The notes beneath the pieces were generated by a model, which worked only from the letters and a program-made list of their open reading frames with translations, was not told the origin of the DNA and did not search any database. A DNA stretch of 64,000 bases from Phycisphaerae bacterium (lineage in GTDB: Bacteria; Planctomycetota; Phycisphaerae; UBA1845; UTPLA1). Position numbers and translations under genes: made by a program. Within the stretch, counting starts at the first letter, position 1. Each line of letters begins with the position of its first letter. The DNA is taken from assembly GCA_023150615.1 (NCBI GenBank), contig JAKLKO010000016.1, forward strand, positions 19,916 to 83,915, written 5' to 3'. Of this stretch, positions 38,466-46,651 are shown piece after piece.

Positions 38466-38526
38466 TCGGCCGAACTCTTGAAATGGCAGGCGGCTGGACC
38501 GCTCGCCACGGCATGGATCAATCGGC

Positions 38527-39786
38527 GTGGCACCCCAACTGAAACTCGCATTGCCCGAAGACCCCGTCCGCGACGTGCACGGCTCGCGCGACGGTCCGGT
38601 AATCCGGATCGTCCCGTTCGGATCGCTCGATCACGCGCCGCCGGCGCTGCGCTCGATCATGAGCGATGCCCCGTGGTGCGAAGTCGTCTCCATCAACACC
38701 GCCCGACTCGACAAGGCGCTCTGCCTCCGACACGTCGACGCCGCCGTCGTCGTCGATACCGATCCGGTCGATCCGGCCGGCGGCGATGAGAAGCCCTACG
38801 AAGACCTGATCGGCGTGCTCCGCCGGCATCGCCTCGGCATCGTCGTCATGACCACGCGGCCCTGGCTTTATGCCGGCCATGCAATGGGACTCGTGTGCAT
38901 CTCGCCGGAGGCGTCGGTCGAGATGCTGCGCGGCGCGCTCGTCGCGATGTCGCACCTGCGGCCAGTCATGCGCCAGATCGACCTCGAGCTGACGAGCATG
39001 CAGCATCTCGGCGACCGCCTGGCGCGGCACTTCGAGGAGCTGGATCACGAGCTGCGCCTCGCCGCGCGGCTCCAGCAGGACTTTCTTCCGCGCGAACTGC
39101 CGCGGCTCGACGCGTTGAAGTTCGCCACGATCTACCGCCCGTGCAGTTGGGTCAGCGGTGACATCTTCGACGTCTTCGTCCTCGACGAGCACCGCGTCGG
39201 CTTCTACCTCGCCGACGCCGTCGGCCACGGCGTCGCCGCAGGGCTGCTGACGATGTTCATCCGCGAGGCGATCCGAACCCGGCGGCTCGAGTCGCACGGC
39301 GCGCCGTTTATCCGCCCCAGCGTCATCCTCAATCACCTCAACGATGCCCTCGCCGCGCAGGCACTGCCCGACTCGCAGTTCGTCACCGCCTGGTACGGCG
39401 TCGTCGATACCCGCACGCTCGAGCTGACCTACGCGACCGGCGGGCATCCGCCGCCGGTGCTCGTCCACGCCGACGGCCGCGTCAGCGGCCTGGAAGGCGA
39501 CGGCTGCCTGCTCGGTGTGTTCGGCCGACAGATCTTCGAGGACCGCACGGTCACGCTCCGGCCCGGCGAGCGACTGCTCGTCTACAGCGACGGCTTCGAG
39601 TCCGCGCTGCTCGAGCCGCGCACGCCGCGCGCGCCGATCGCGCTTGCCTCCGACGTCGCCGCGGTCGCGCACCGACCCGCGCCCGAATTCATCGACGCCC
39701 TCATCGAGCAGCTCGACGCACAGCCCGGCAGCCTCAGCGCCGCCGACGACACGACGCTCGTGCTCGTCGACGTCGTCGATCGCTGA
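38527..39786 (+). CDS. PP2C-type (SpoIIE/RsbU-like) serine phosphatase with receiver-like N-terminus
   Basis: 419 residues, start GTG. Residues 20-150 resemble a receiver-like alpha/beta domain without a clear acceptor Asp. A coiled coil at about 150-185 (IDLELTSMQHLGDRLARHFE) leads to the SpoIIE phosphatase domain: LAARLQQDFLPRELPRL, WVSGDIFDVFVL, FYLADAVGHGVAAGLLTMFIREAI, YATGGHPPPVLVHADG, LLVYSDGFESALL and DDTTLVLV. The metal-binding Asp residues of GDIFD, ADAVGHG and YSDG are intact. Such enzymes usually act in partner-switching pathways on anti-anti-sigma factors. No such partner is adjacent. Confidence 0.9.
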   Translation: MAPQLKLALPEDPVRDVHGSRDGPVIRIVPFGSLDHAPPALRSIMSDAPWCEVVSINTARLDKALCLRHVDAAVVVDTDPVDPAGGDEKPYEDLIGVLRRHRLGIVVMTTRPWLYAGHAMGLVCISPEASVEMLRGALVAMSHLRPVMRQIDLELTSMQHLGDRLARHFEELDHELRLAARLQQDFLPRELPRLDALKFATIYRPCSWVSGDIFDVFVLDEHRVGFYLADAVGHGVAAGLLTMFIREAIRTRRLESHGAPFIRPSVILNHLNDALAAQALPDSQFVTAWYGVVDTRTLELTYATGGHPPPVLVHADGRVSGLEGDGCLLGVFGRQIFEDRTVTLRPGERLLVYSDGFESALLEPRTPRAPIALASDVAAVAHRPAPEFIDALIEQLDAQPGSLSAADDTTLVLVDVVDR

Positions 39787-39815
39787 TCGGTGCCTCCGCC
39801 GACGCGCCGACTGCC

Positions 39816-39843
39816 TTGAGCGCGCCCGCCGCGTCACTATAAT
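39816..39843 (+). promoter_or_regulatory. Putative sigma-70 promoter of hpt, giving a leaderless transcript
   Basis: TTGAGC (39816-39821), 16-base spacer, and a perfect TATAAT (39838-39843). The gene's ATG begins at 39850, only seven bases after the -10 box, where the transcript itself should start. So the ATG is probably the first codon of the mRNA. No Shine-Dalgarno sequence precedes it. Confidence 0.65.
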
Positions 39844-39849
39844 GCGCCC

Positions 39850-40392
39850 ATGCAAGGCGACATCGACCGCGTGCTGATCTCGCGCGAGCAGATCGCACAA
39901 CGCGTCCGCGGCCTCGCGGATGAAATCGCCGCGGTCTACGCCGACGATGCGGCCGGTCTCGTCATCGTGCCCATCCTCGCCGGTTCCCTCATCTTCTGCG
40001 CCGACCTCATCCGATGCCTGCCCTTCAAGATGCGCATCGCCCTCATGACCATCAGCAGCTACCGCGACAAGACGACCGTCGGCGCCACGCCGCAGGTCGT
40101 GCACGACCTGACGGCCGACATCCGCGGCCGGCATGTCCTCGTCGTCGACGACATCCTCGACACCGGCAACACCCTCGGGCTTGTCATGCGCGACCTCGCG
40201 CGGAGGCAACCGGCCAGCCTGCGCATGTGCGTCCTGCTCCGGAAGAAGGGCAAGGCCCCGCCCTCGCTCAAGGCCGACTTCGTCGGCTTCGACATCGAAG
40301 ACGTCTTCGTCGTCGGTTACGGACTCGACTACGACAATCACTACCGCAACGCGCCCGACATCGGCGTCCTGCGGCCCGAGCTGTATGCATGA
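39850..40392 (+). CDS. hpt: Hypoxanthine phosphoribosyltransferase
   Basis: 180 residues, the usual length. It salvages hypoxanthine (and often guanine) with PRPP to make IMP and GMP. Motifs: VIVPILAGSLIFCADLI, the flexible loop ISSYRDKTTVG, the PRPP-binding loop HVLVVDDILDTGNTL, LRKKGKAPP and the purine-binding DFVGFDIEDVFVVGYGLDY. Cytoplasmic. Its ATG appears to be at the transcription start (perfect TATAAT seven bases before). The stop overlaps the start of the PH-domain gene as ATGA. Confidence 0.95.
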   Translation: MQGDIDRVLISREQIAQRVRGLADEIAAVYADDAAGLVIVPILAGSLIFCADLIRCLPFKMRIALMTISSYRDKTTVGATPQVVHDLTADIRGRHVLVVDDILDTGNTLGLVMRDLARRQPASLRMCVLLRKKGKAPPSLKADFVGFDIEDVFVVGYGLDYDNHYRNAPDIGVLRPELYA

Positions 40393-40985
40393 GACGGCCC
40401 GAAACGCGTACGCCGCGCGATCACGACGCCCTGCACTCCGACTCGCCGGCCGGTCCCGCGGGCGCCGTCGAACTGGCCGACGTGCTGCCGCAACACCTGC
40501 TCAGCGGCGGCGAGATCGTCATCTTCGCCATCAAGCCGTCGCTCTGGTTCATTCCGCTCGTCAGCGCGCGCTGGATCGGCGCGATGGTCCTTCTCGGCCT
40601 TGCCGCGCGGTGGCTGCCCTGGACGTCCATGACCCTGCCGCTCATGAAGCTCGCCGTCGGCCTCGGATTGCTGCGACTTGCGTGGGCCACGATGCAGTGG
40701 TCAACGCGTCTCTATGTCCTTACCAATAGACGGGTTATGCGCATCCGCGGCGTGTTCACGGTGCAGATTTTCGAGTGCCAGCTCGGGCGAATCCAAAACA
40801 CCGCGATTACGTTATCCATGACGGAGCGCGTGCTCCGCGTGGGGACGATCCTCATCAGTACCGCCGCCGGCGTCGAGGGCGGCGGCAGCGCTTCGTGGAA
40901 GATCGTCGCCCGGCCCGTAGAGATCCATGAACAGCTTCGCGCCGCCATTGATCGGGCTCGGAACCGGGGCAACCATGCCGTCTGA
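40389..40985 (+). CDS. Bacterial PH-domain (bPH2) membrane protein
   Basis: 198 residues. Two membrane segments (SARWIGAMVLLGLAARWLPW and LPLMKLAVGLGLLRLAWATM) followed by a bPH2 domain: TRLYVLTNRRVMRIRGVFTVQIFECQLGRIQN, then VGTILISTAAG and WKIVARPVEIHEQLRAAI. This is the YdbS/YdbT-like family with unknown biochemical role, thought to sit at the inner membrane. The YVLTNRRV motif is diagnostic. Coupled to hpt by a four-base overlap, and its end overlaps the next gene by 11 bases. Confidence 0.87.
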   Translation: MRRPETRTPRDHDALHSDSPAGPAGAVELADVLPQHLLSGGEIVIFAIKPSLWFIPLVSARWIGAMVLLGLAARWLPWTSMTLPLMKLAVGLGLLRLAWATMQWSTRLYVLTNRRVMRIRGVFTVQIFECQLGRIQNTAITLSMTERVLRVGTILISTAAGVEGGGSASWKIVARPVEIHEQLRAAIDRARNRGNHAV

Positions 40986-42168
40986 CCGAATCTCCGCGAT
41001 GTTCTTCCGTCTACTCTGCCTCCTCCTGCTCACCGCGTCGCTCGCCGCAGCGCAGGACGATAAAACGGAATCCCTGCCGATCCCCAAGGACCTCGGCCCG
41101 CAGCAGAAGCAGTTCGAGGACATGGTCGAGCAGACCCGCGCCCTCGGACCGTGGGAGCAGCAGGCCGCGCTCAACGCCCAGGCCGCCGACCTGTTTTTCG
41201 AACGCCAGAACTGGAACAGCGAGCCGGACCAGTTCGCGCGCTCGATTCTGCGCGACGTCGACCGCGTCCCGCCCTGGCAGTTCAAGGAACGCATGGACGT
41301 CTTCCTCAGTGGCATGCAGGGGCGCTATAACCTCACCGAGAACCAGAAGTCCGACCTCGGCCGCCGGCTCAATCTCGAATCCATGCGACTGACCCTGACG
41401 CACTTCAAGGACATGGCGCCCATCGCGATGGAGATCCTCAAGACCCGCAGCACCGGCCAGCCCTTCACGGCCGAGCAGGTCGCGCGCTGGAGCGCCGCGA
41501 TCAAGCCGATCCTCGATGACGGCCGCCACGCCATCGACCGCGTTGCGCAGGAATTGATGAAGACCATGACGCCCGAGCAGCGCCGCATCGTCGAGATGGA
41601 CCTCGCCGCGTTCCACCGCCGACACGGCGACGTCGCCGGCCTGGTCGAAAAGTGGGAACGCGGCGAGTGGGATCCGACCCAGTGGGGGCTCGACCACGAT
41701 CCGATTCACGCCGCCGCGGTCGCTGAGGTCCGCGCGCGACAGGCCGCGCTGCAGGCCATCGGACGCAGCGACGCCAACGCCCGGCCGGTCGAGCCGCCCG
41801 CGAATCCGGAGAACGAGTCGACGTGGGAGCGCTACGTGCGCGATTTCGCCGCGGCGCACCGCTTCGACACGGTGCAGATCCGCTCCGCCCGCGCAATCCT
41901 GGCCGAACAGGTCGCCCGCGCGACCGCCTTCCGCAAGTCGCACGCCCGTCAGATCGCGCAGCTCCAGGCCGCCGTTGCCCGAGAGACCGACGTGCAGCGC
42001 CGCGGCGAAAAGGCCCGCGAGTTGCAGGACGAACTCGCGCCGATCGGCGAGATGTTCAAGGAACTCTGCGCCCGCCTCGAAGAGTTGCTCACCGCCGAGC
42101 AGCGCATCGCATCCTCGTCGAACCCGCCGAAGGTCGACGCGCCTCAGCCGTCACGCCCGCGCCGCTGA
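40975..42168 (+). CDS. Helical secreted protein of unknown function
   Basis: About 397 residues from MPSDRISAMFFRLLCLLLLT; a second ATG eight codons later gives a cleaner signal peptide ending at SLAAAQ. The mature protein is almost wholly helical and charged. It includes ENQKSDLGRRLNLESMRLTL, MTPEQRRIVEMDLAAFHRRHGD and a C-terminal coiled coil (LAEQVARATAFRKSHARQIA onward, then ELCARLEELLTAEQRIASS). The ENQKSD and TPEQRR pieces recall LTxxQ/Spy-type helices, but I cannot assign a family. It converges on, and overlaps by 25 bases, the sigma-like gene. Confidence 0.7.
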   Translation: MPSDRISAMFFRLLCLLLLTASLAAAQDDKTESLPIPKDLGPQQKQFEDMVEQTRALGPWEQQAALNAQAADLFFERQNWNSEPDQFARSILRDVDRVPPWQFKERMDVFLSGMQGRYNLTENQKSDLGRRLNLESMRLTLTHFKDMAPIAMEILKTRSTGQPFTAEQVARWSAAIKPILDDGRHAIDRVAQELMKTMTPEQRRIVEMDLAAFHRRHGDVAGLVEKWERGEWDPTQWGLDHDPIHAAAVAEVRARQAALQAIGRSDANARPVEPPANPENESTWERYVRDFAAAHRFDTVQIRSARAILAEQVARATAFRKSHARQIAQLQAAVARETDVQRRGEKARELQDELAPIGEMFKELCARLEELLTAEQRIASSSNPPKVDAPQPSRPRR

Positions 42169-42977
42169 TTCCTCCGCTCCGCCCGCGCGAGCCGGCGCAA
42201 TTCTCCGCGCGACAGCGTCTCGCGCCAGCCGTCCGGCCGCCGCCGCCCCAGCCGTCGCAGGTATCGCAGCGCCCGATCGCGTTCGAGGGTGCGCCGCACC
42301 TCGGCCACCAGCCGCGCCTCGCGTCGCACGACGCGGGCGAGCGGGGCGCTCGACTCCCGGCCGAGTTCGCGCAGCGAACGCCGCGCCTCCGGTTCCGGAA
42401 TCGACAACCGCTCATCCAGGATGCGTCGTTGCAGCGCCGCGTCGGGATCACTCGAGCGGGCGACCCGGGCCCGCACGGCCCGCAGCGCCCGAAGGATCCG
42501 CTGTCCGATCGCCTCGCCGATCGTCGGCGCGCCGCGTTCCCGCAGCGCCGCCGAATCGCGCGGACAGGCGGATCTCGGCGCGGCCCCCGCCAGCCGTTCC
42601 GGCGGCCCGCTCACCCGTCGCGGCGCCGAACGCGGATCGTGGCGATCGCCCCCGCGCCACCGCGCCCGCGCACGCCGCTGCGTCGAGACCGGCACGCGAA
42701 TGCTCGATACCTGCTCGTGCAGCCAGCGGCTCATCGCCTCGTGAATCCGCGCCAGCGCGTACGGCGCGAACTCCCCGTGACGATCCCGCTCGTGCGCCCG
42801 CACCGCCGCCGCCAGCGCGACGCATCCCTCCTGGATCAACTCGTCGTGCAGATCAGCGTCGATTTCGCCGCCGCGCATCCGGCGTTGTCGGCCGAGCTGC
42901 AAATAGACCAGCGGCAGGTGCTCGCACACGGCGCGCTGCTCGCGCGCCGTCAGACGGTGGGTCGACGTTCGGCCCAT
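42144..42977 (-). CDS. Sigma-70 region 2-containing protein without visible region 4
   Basis: 277 residues. Residues 20-100 match regions 1.2-2.4 of primary-like sigma-70 factors: HLPLVYLQLGRQRRM, DELIQEGCVALAAAVRAHE, EFAPYALARIHEAMSRWLHE, then SSIRVPVSTQ at the place where RpoD and SigH read IRVPVH. After that the sequence becomes Arg/Ala-rich and I see neither region 3 nor a region 4 helix-turn-helix; the end is very basic (RRTLERDRALRYLRRLGRRR). It could bind core polymerase or -10 DNA without normal promoter recognition. Its own upstream region has a perfect -35 box and a palindrome. A degenerating sigma factor is the main alternative. Confidence 0.7.
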   Translation of the reverse strand: MGRTSTHRLTAREQRAVCEHLPLVYLQLGRQRRMRGGEIDADLHDELIQEGCVALAAAVRAHERDRHGEFAPYALARIHEAMSRWLHEQVSSIRVPVSTQRRARARWRGGDRHDPRSAPRRVSGPPERLAGAAPRSACPRDSAALRERGAPTIGEAIGQRILRALRAVRARVARSSDPDAALQRRILDERLSIPEPEARRSLRELGRESSAPLARVVRREARLVAEVRRTLERDRALRYLRRLGRRRPDGWRETLSRGELRRLARAERRNQRRGRDG

Positions 42978-43021
42978 GCCACGGCTCCCGTCCGGCGACG
43001 CACCCGCGCGCCGGCGGACCT

Positions 43022-43059
43022 AACTTATGCCGAACTTTCATTTGTGTCAAGGTCTTGAC
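43022..43059 (-). promoter_or_regulatory. Putative promoter with palindrome over the -35, upstream of the sigma-like gene
   Basis: On the minus strand TTGACA (43050-43045), 17-base spacer, TAAGTT (43027-43022). The predicted transcript starts about 38 bases before the ATG at 42977. A perfect inverted repeat, GTCAAG AC CTTGAC (43059-43046), covers the -35 box and looks like an operator. Confidence 0.5.
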
Positions 43060-43296
43060 GGATTGCCAAAGTCGATCCGGCCAAAGGACAGGCGGCGGGC
43101 CCGACAACGTTCGGATCGGTCTTGCCGGGGAGTACACGTGAAGTCACGCGACAAATCACGAACATTTGTGGAATAAATGCGATATTGCATAACTCATTTT
43201 TCTAAAGTAGGTTATATGCATTTGTTTGGCTGCAACTGATTTTTCGTTCGGCTTTGCCCGTTGCGATTGCTGCGCCACGGGATTAGCATTCTGGGC
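43060..43296. other. AT-rich divergent spacer
   Basis: No gene. From about 43141 the composition becomes clearly AT-rich compared with the rest of the window. ACAAAT (43151-43156) and ATTTGT (43164-43169) form a short inverted repeat. A weak promoter-like pair (TTGCAT near 43185, TAGGTT 17 bases later) may serve the next gene. Confidence 0.4.
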
Positions 43297-43707
43297 GTGC
43301 CAAAGCAAAAACACGTGATCGGTTCACTTCGGTCGCTCGACGCGATGATAGCAGAAACGCAAGAGCGCCTCGATGCGTTGCTGAGCATTCGCAAGATAGC
43401 CGCACGCTCGCCCGACGTGCTCGCGGAATTACTTCGCGGATTGGACACTGGCCGCTCTACGGCGCGTGGCCGTCCGGGCGGGGGGGCTCGTGGCGAACCT
43501 CGCGTGGAGGAGAACCCAACGATTCAGCGGATTCGCTTGTTTCTCGAATCGCGCGGCAACCAATTCACGCCGACCCCGACGATCGTCGCGGAGACCGGAC
43601 TTTCTCGCGGCGCCGTGGGGGGCGCGCTCTATTCAAGTGGCCTATTCGAGCGACGCGACCACCCGAGCAACCGCAAAGTAAAGCTATGGAGATTGAAGGA
43701 GACGTAA
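43297..43707 (+). CDS. Small protein with coiled coil and winged-helix-like C-terminus
   Basis: 136 residues, start GTG (PKQKHVIGSLRSLDAMI). The N-terminal 45 residues form a coiled coil (SLDAMIAETQERLDALLSIR); a Gly/Arg-rich linker follows; the C-terminal 60 residues (TIQRIRLFLESRGNQFTPTP, TIVAETGLSRGAVGGALYSS, FERRDHPSNRKVKLWRL) look like a winged helix with a beta hairpin and could bind DNA. No family recognised. It follows an AT-rich spacer and its codon use is less GC3-biased than neighbours, so recent acquisition is possible. A strong hairpin follows its stop. Confidence 0.62.
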   Translation: MPKQKHVIGSLRSLDAMIAETQERLDALLSIRKIAARSPDVLAELLRGLDTGRSTARGRPGGGARGEPRVEENPTIQRIRLFLESRGNQFTPTPTIVAETGLSRGAVGGALYSSGLFERRDHPSNRKVKLWRLKET

Positions 43708-43724
43708 CGAGTCGTAAAAAGCCC

Positions 43725-43761
43725 GCGGCCGGTCCGGCTCTGGGTGCCGGTAGCCGGCCGC
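43725..43761. other. Strong two-part hairpin downstream of the winged-helix gene
   Basis: Outer stem GCGGCCGG (43725-43732) pairs with CCGGCCGC (43754-43761); inner stem CCGGC (43734-43738) pairs with GCCGG (43746-43750). On the minus strand a T5 run follows four bases after the stem, so it could act as a terminator in that direction; on plus there is no T-run. The remaining 278 bases before the next gene contain no convincing ORF. Confidence 0.45.
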
Positions 43762-44039
43762 ATCAGGAGGTGAGCAGGCTGTCCAGCGTCGCCCGGCAGT
43801 TCCGGATCGTGGCGCTGGCGCCGCTCACCGATTACTGTCTCGTACCGTTCGATGCGAGAAACGGCATCTGGACGCAGCTTACCGGATCGTACGAACACCG
43901 ATCGCGATGCCGGGCGAACTGACCGAACCGCCGAGCGACACAAGCGGATACTCGTAATCTCGAACGATCGGCGATTCCGGACCCTCGCGCGGGGCACCGC
44001 CCGGTTCGTTATCGTTAGATTGTACTTTGGAGCGTCGCG

Positions 44040-44480
44040 ATGGCAACGGAAATCCGGACACCCGCTGTTCTGTCGATGATTGTTTGTGACGGCGTGCACC
44101 GGGACCCGAGCACGGGCAAGTTTACCATCTTGGGAACGTTCAATATTATCGGGTGTAGGCAAACGCCGGTGACCCATGAGGTTATGTTCGTCTATCTCGC
44201 GCTCACCGACGCCCTTGGAACCACGCCGCTGACGCTCGACTTGGTCTCCGCCGATGAAACAACTACGATATTCAAGTCCGAGGTTTCGATCGACGTGCCT
44301 GACCCCCTCGTGGTCGTCGAATTGCCTTTGCAGGCCAGAAACGTCACGTTCGAGAACCCCGGCGAATATCGGCTCAGGTTGTTCTGCGCCGACGAGCCGT
44401 TGATGGAACGAAGGATCGTCGTGGCAAAGTTGCCGGAACCCGGGGAGGCGCGCGATGCATCCGACGAGAGCAACGATTGA
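44040..44480 (+). CDS. DUF6941-like protein
   Basis: 146 residues. The pattern ICD/IVCDGVHRDPSTGKFTILGTFN, then the middle FVYLALTDALGTTPLTLDLV and the end NPGEYRLRLFCADEPLMERRIV match the small single-domain beta-sandwich family annotated DUF6941, whose members begin with (I)xCDxVxxxxxGKxxLxGxF. Start ATG has GGAG seven bases upstream. No signal peptide. The protein is acidic at its C-terminus. Function unknown; such genes are often orphans, as here. The 274 bases after it, up to truB, hold a short hairpin (GTGGGC/GCCCAC, 44511-44528) and no gene I trust. Confidence 0.68.
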   Translation: MATEIRTPAVLSMIVCDGVHRDPSTGKFTILGTFNIIGCRQTPVTHEVMFVYLALTDALGTTPLTLDLVSADETTTIFKSEVSIDVPDPLVVVELPLQARNVTFENPGEYRLRLFCADEPLMERRIVVAKLPEPGEARDASDESND

Positions 44481-44754
44481 AGCACTTGATTTGTCCAAGG
44501 CTTCATTGCCGTGGGCTCCTCCGCCCACCCAGACCCTTGCCTCGATACCCCTTGAGACTCTCCGACGGTTGTGCTCGGGACGACCGCTCCGCAGGCAGCA
44601 TCGGAACAAGAAATGAGCGACCCGCTGAGCCGATGCCCGTTCGGTGGGCTGCGCCCGCATAGTGATCCTTCTTGAATCGGGCCTCGCAATGCGAAATCGC
44701 CGCCGGCCGGCTGCGCGGCGCTGCTTTCATCCACCGTCTCGGTGCAAAGCCCGT

Positions 44755-45549
44755 TCACACTCCCGGCGTATCGTCATCTGCGTCCAGCATCGCGGCCACC
44801 TCCGCCGCCGGCCGCAACGCCGCTCGAACCGCTTCCGGCGACGCGACTTGCAGATCGATCGACTCGCCGATCCGCAGCGGTCCCACCGCCGTCCGACGCA
44901 ACGTCTCACAGCATCCGCCGACGCCCAGCGCCCGGCCGACGTCGCGCGCGATTGACCGAATGTACGTCCCCCGCCCGCAGCGGATCCGAAGTTCCACCCG
45001 CGGCCACGCGTATCGCACGACCTCGATCGAGTCGATCCGCACCGCCCGCGGTCGCGGCGTCGATGACTCGATCGCCGGATCGTCCGACGCGCCCGCCTCG
45101 CTCATCCGTCCGGCGTCGGCGCCCGGTCGCCCGTGCCGAAGTTCCCGTCGTGCCCGCTCATACGACGGCCGACCGCCGATTTTGATCGCGCTGAATGCCG
45201 GCGGCGTCTGCTGAACCACGCCCACCATCGCCGCCGCGGCCTGCCGCACCGCTGCCTCGCCCGGATCCGCGCACCCCTGCACCGGCTCGAACTCCGACTC
45301 CGGATCGAGCGTTGCGCTCGTCACGTCCAGTCGCACCGTCGTCTCGTATTCCTTCGTCAACCCCATCAAGCGCTCAACCAGCCGCGTTGCACGGCCGACG
45401 CACACCACCAGCACTCCGGCGGCAAACGGATCGAGCGCCCCGGCGTGCCCGACGCGCCGCTCGCCGAGGATCGGCCGCAGCCGGTACGCATACTGCGCGC
45501 TGCTGGCGCCCGTCGGCTTGTAGAGGTTGATCACGCCCTCGACCGGCAC
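44755..45549 (-). CDS. truB: tRNA pseudouridine(55) synthase
   Basis: 264 residues. It converts U55 in the tRNA T-loop to pseudouridine. Signature: GVINLYKPTGASSAQYAYRL, VGHAGALDPFAAGVLVVCVGRATRL with the catalytic Asp in ALDP, EYETTVRLDVTSATLD, QTPPAFSAIKIGGRPSYERAR, and VELRIRCGRGTYIRSIARDVGRALG. The HAGALDP variant has Ala where Thr is usual. A hydrophilic insertion (about residues 145-175) lies before the GTYIRS motif. Start codon GTG. It begins four bases after the end of the mnmE-like gene, the third gene of a coaX-mnmE-truB run. Confidence 0.94.
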   Translation of the reverse strand: MPVEGVINLYKPTGASSAQYAYRLRPILGERRVGHAGALDPFAAGVLVVCVGRATRLVERLMGLTKEYETTVRLDVTSATLDPESEFEPVQGCADPGEAAVRQAAAAMVGVVQQTPPAFSAIKIGGRPSYERARRELRHGRPGADAGRMSEAGASDDPAIESSTPRPRAVRIDSIEVVRYAWPRVELRIRCGRGTYIRSIARDVGRALGVGGCCETLRRTAVGPLRIGESIDLQVASPEAVRAALRPAAEVAAMLDADDDTPGV

Positions 45550-45553
45550 ACGG

Positions 45554-46651
45554 CTACTCCAGCGTTAATCCGATGGCCCGACACTGGCGCGGCGTCAGCG
45601 GCGTCGGCGCGTCCTCGCGCAGCAGGTCCAGTCCCAGCACCGCCGCGATCGCCGCTTCCAGCGCATCGATCCCCGTTCCATCCAGCGCCGAGATCCGGCA
45701 CGCGTCCGTCCAGAGCGCCGCCGCGCGCTCCGCACCGGGCACATCGCACTTGTTCATGACCCGCACGCGGGGAGCATCCGTCTGAAGCGCCGCGAACACC
45801 GCGTCATGCCTCGCGCGAAGCTCCTCCGGCGCCGCCGACGCATCCAACACGATCAGCACCAGGTCCGCCCCGCGCGTCTGTTGCAAGCCGAGTCGGATCG
45901 CCTCATCCTCGATCGGATCGTGCGTCGCACGCAGTCCGGCCGTATCGGTCAGCGTCACCGGCCAGCCGGCGATCGAGGCCCGTTCCTGCACCCAGTCGCG
46001 CGTCGTGCCCGGCAAATCGGACGTGATGATGCGCTCGCGACCGATCAGCCGGTTCGCCAGCGTGCTCTTTCCGGCGTTCGGCGGACCGACGACCGCGATC
46101 GAGATGCCGCGCAGCACGCGCATCGCCGACCGGCTGCGCTGCAGGATCGCCGTCCGCTCGGCGGCATCCCACGTGCCGGGCGGCGAATGGCGCCGCAGGA
46201 ACTCCGGCAGGATCGCCCGTTGATGCAGCAGCCAGCGCGACAGACGCCGCGTGTCGCAGCGCGCCAGCGCGGCATCGATCTCACGGATCGTCGGATCGGC
46301 CTCGTCATCGGCGATGAACTCGTCCGCCCCGACGTGCCGCGCGCCGCCGCGCGTCAGCGCCGCCACGATCCGTTCAGCGATGCGCACGCTGCCGTGCAGG
46401 CAGATCTCCGCCTGCCGCCCGCCGTCGAACACGCACACGATCGCGTCGTCGACCGGCTCATGATCCACCACAAGTCGGCACAGCGTCGGCCGCCCGTCGA
46501 TGTACTCGACCGGCCCGTCGCCGCGCCGATGCCGCGCCAGGCCGCGCAGCAATCGCTCGCACGCCGCTCCGCGAAGCGCCACCACCGCGATCGCTCCCGG
46601 CGACGGCGCCGTCAACAGCGCGACGCGCGTCTCGGCCGCGGACTCGCTCAT
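45554..46651 (-). CDS. Short MnmE/TrmE-like GTPase lacking the C-terminal CIGK segment
   Basis: 365 residues against about 450 for MnmE. The N-terminal folate-type domain is present but shortened (VALLTAPSPGAIAVVALRG to about residue 118), the first helical part (about 119-175) is short, then the G domain: G1 VVGPPNAGKST (about 187-197), switch GTTRDW, G3 DTAG, G4 NKCD, G5 ISALDGTG. The protein ends at LTPRQCRAIGLTLE, where full MnmE starts its final helical segment; the terminal CIGK motif, which carries the modification-active Cys, is missing. MnmE with MnmG makes 5-(carboxymethyl)aminomethyl-U34. This form may have lost that chemistry or be a paralog. It overlaps coaX by four bases. Confidence 0.8.
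   Translation of the reverse strand: MSESAAETRVALLTAPSPGAIAVVALRGAACERLLRGLARHRRGDGPVEYIDGRPTLCRLVVDHEPVDDAIVCVFDGGRQAEICLHGSVRIAERIVAALTRGGARHVGADEFIADDEADPTIREIDAALARCDTRRLSRWLLHQRAILPEFLRRHSPPGTWDAAERTAILQRSRSAMRVLRGISIAVVGPPNAGKSTLANRLIGRERIITSDLPGTTRDWVQERASIAGWPVTLTDTAGLRATHDPIEDEAIRLGLQQTRGADLVLIVLDASAAPEELRARHDAVFAALQTDAPRVRVMNKCDVPGAERAAALWTDACRISALDGTGIDALEAAIAAVLGLDLLREDAPTPLTPRQCRAIGLTLE

Noticed and set aside
43686..43922. 78-codon frame starting inside the end of the winged-helix gene.
   Set aside because: No ribosome site, no family pattern, and it runs through a strong hairpin.
44481..44754. GTGGGC/GCCCAC hairpin and a minus-strand frame between the DUF6941-like gene and truB.
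   Set aside because: The hairpin has no T-run and the frame is Ser/Gly/Thr-rich without a domain; I see no gene or terminator I would defend.
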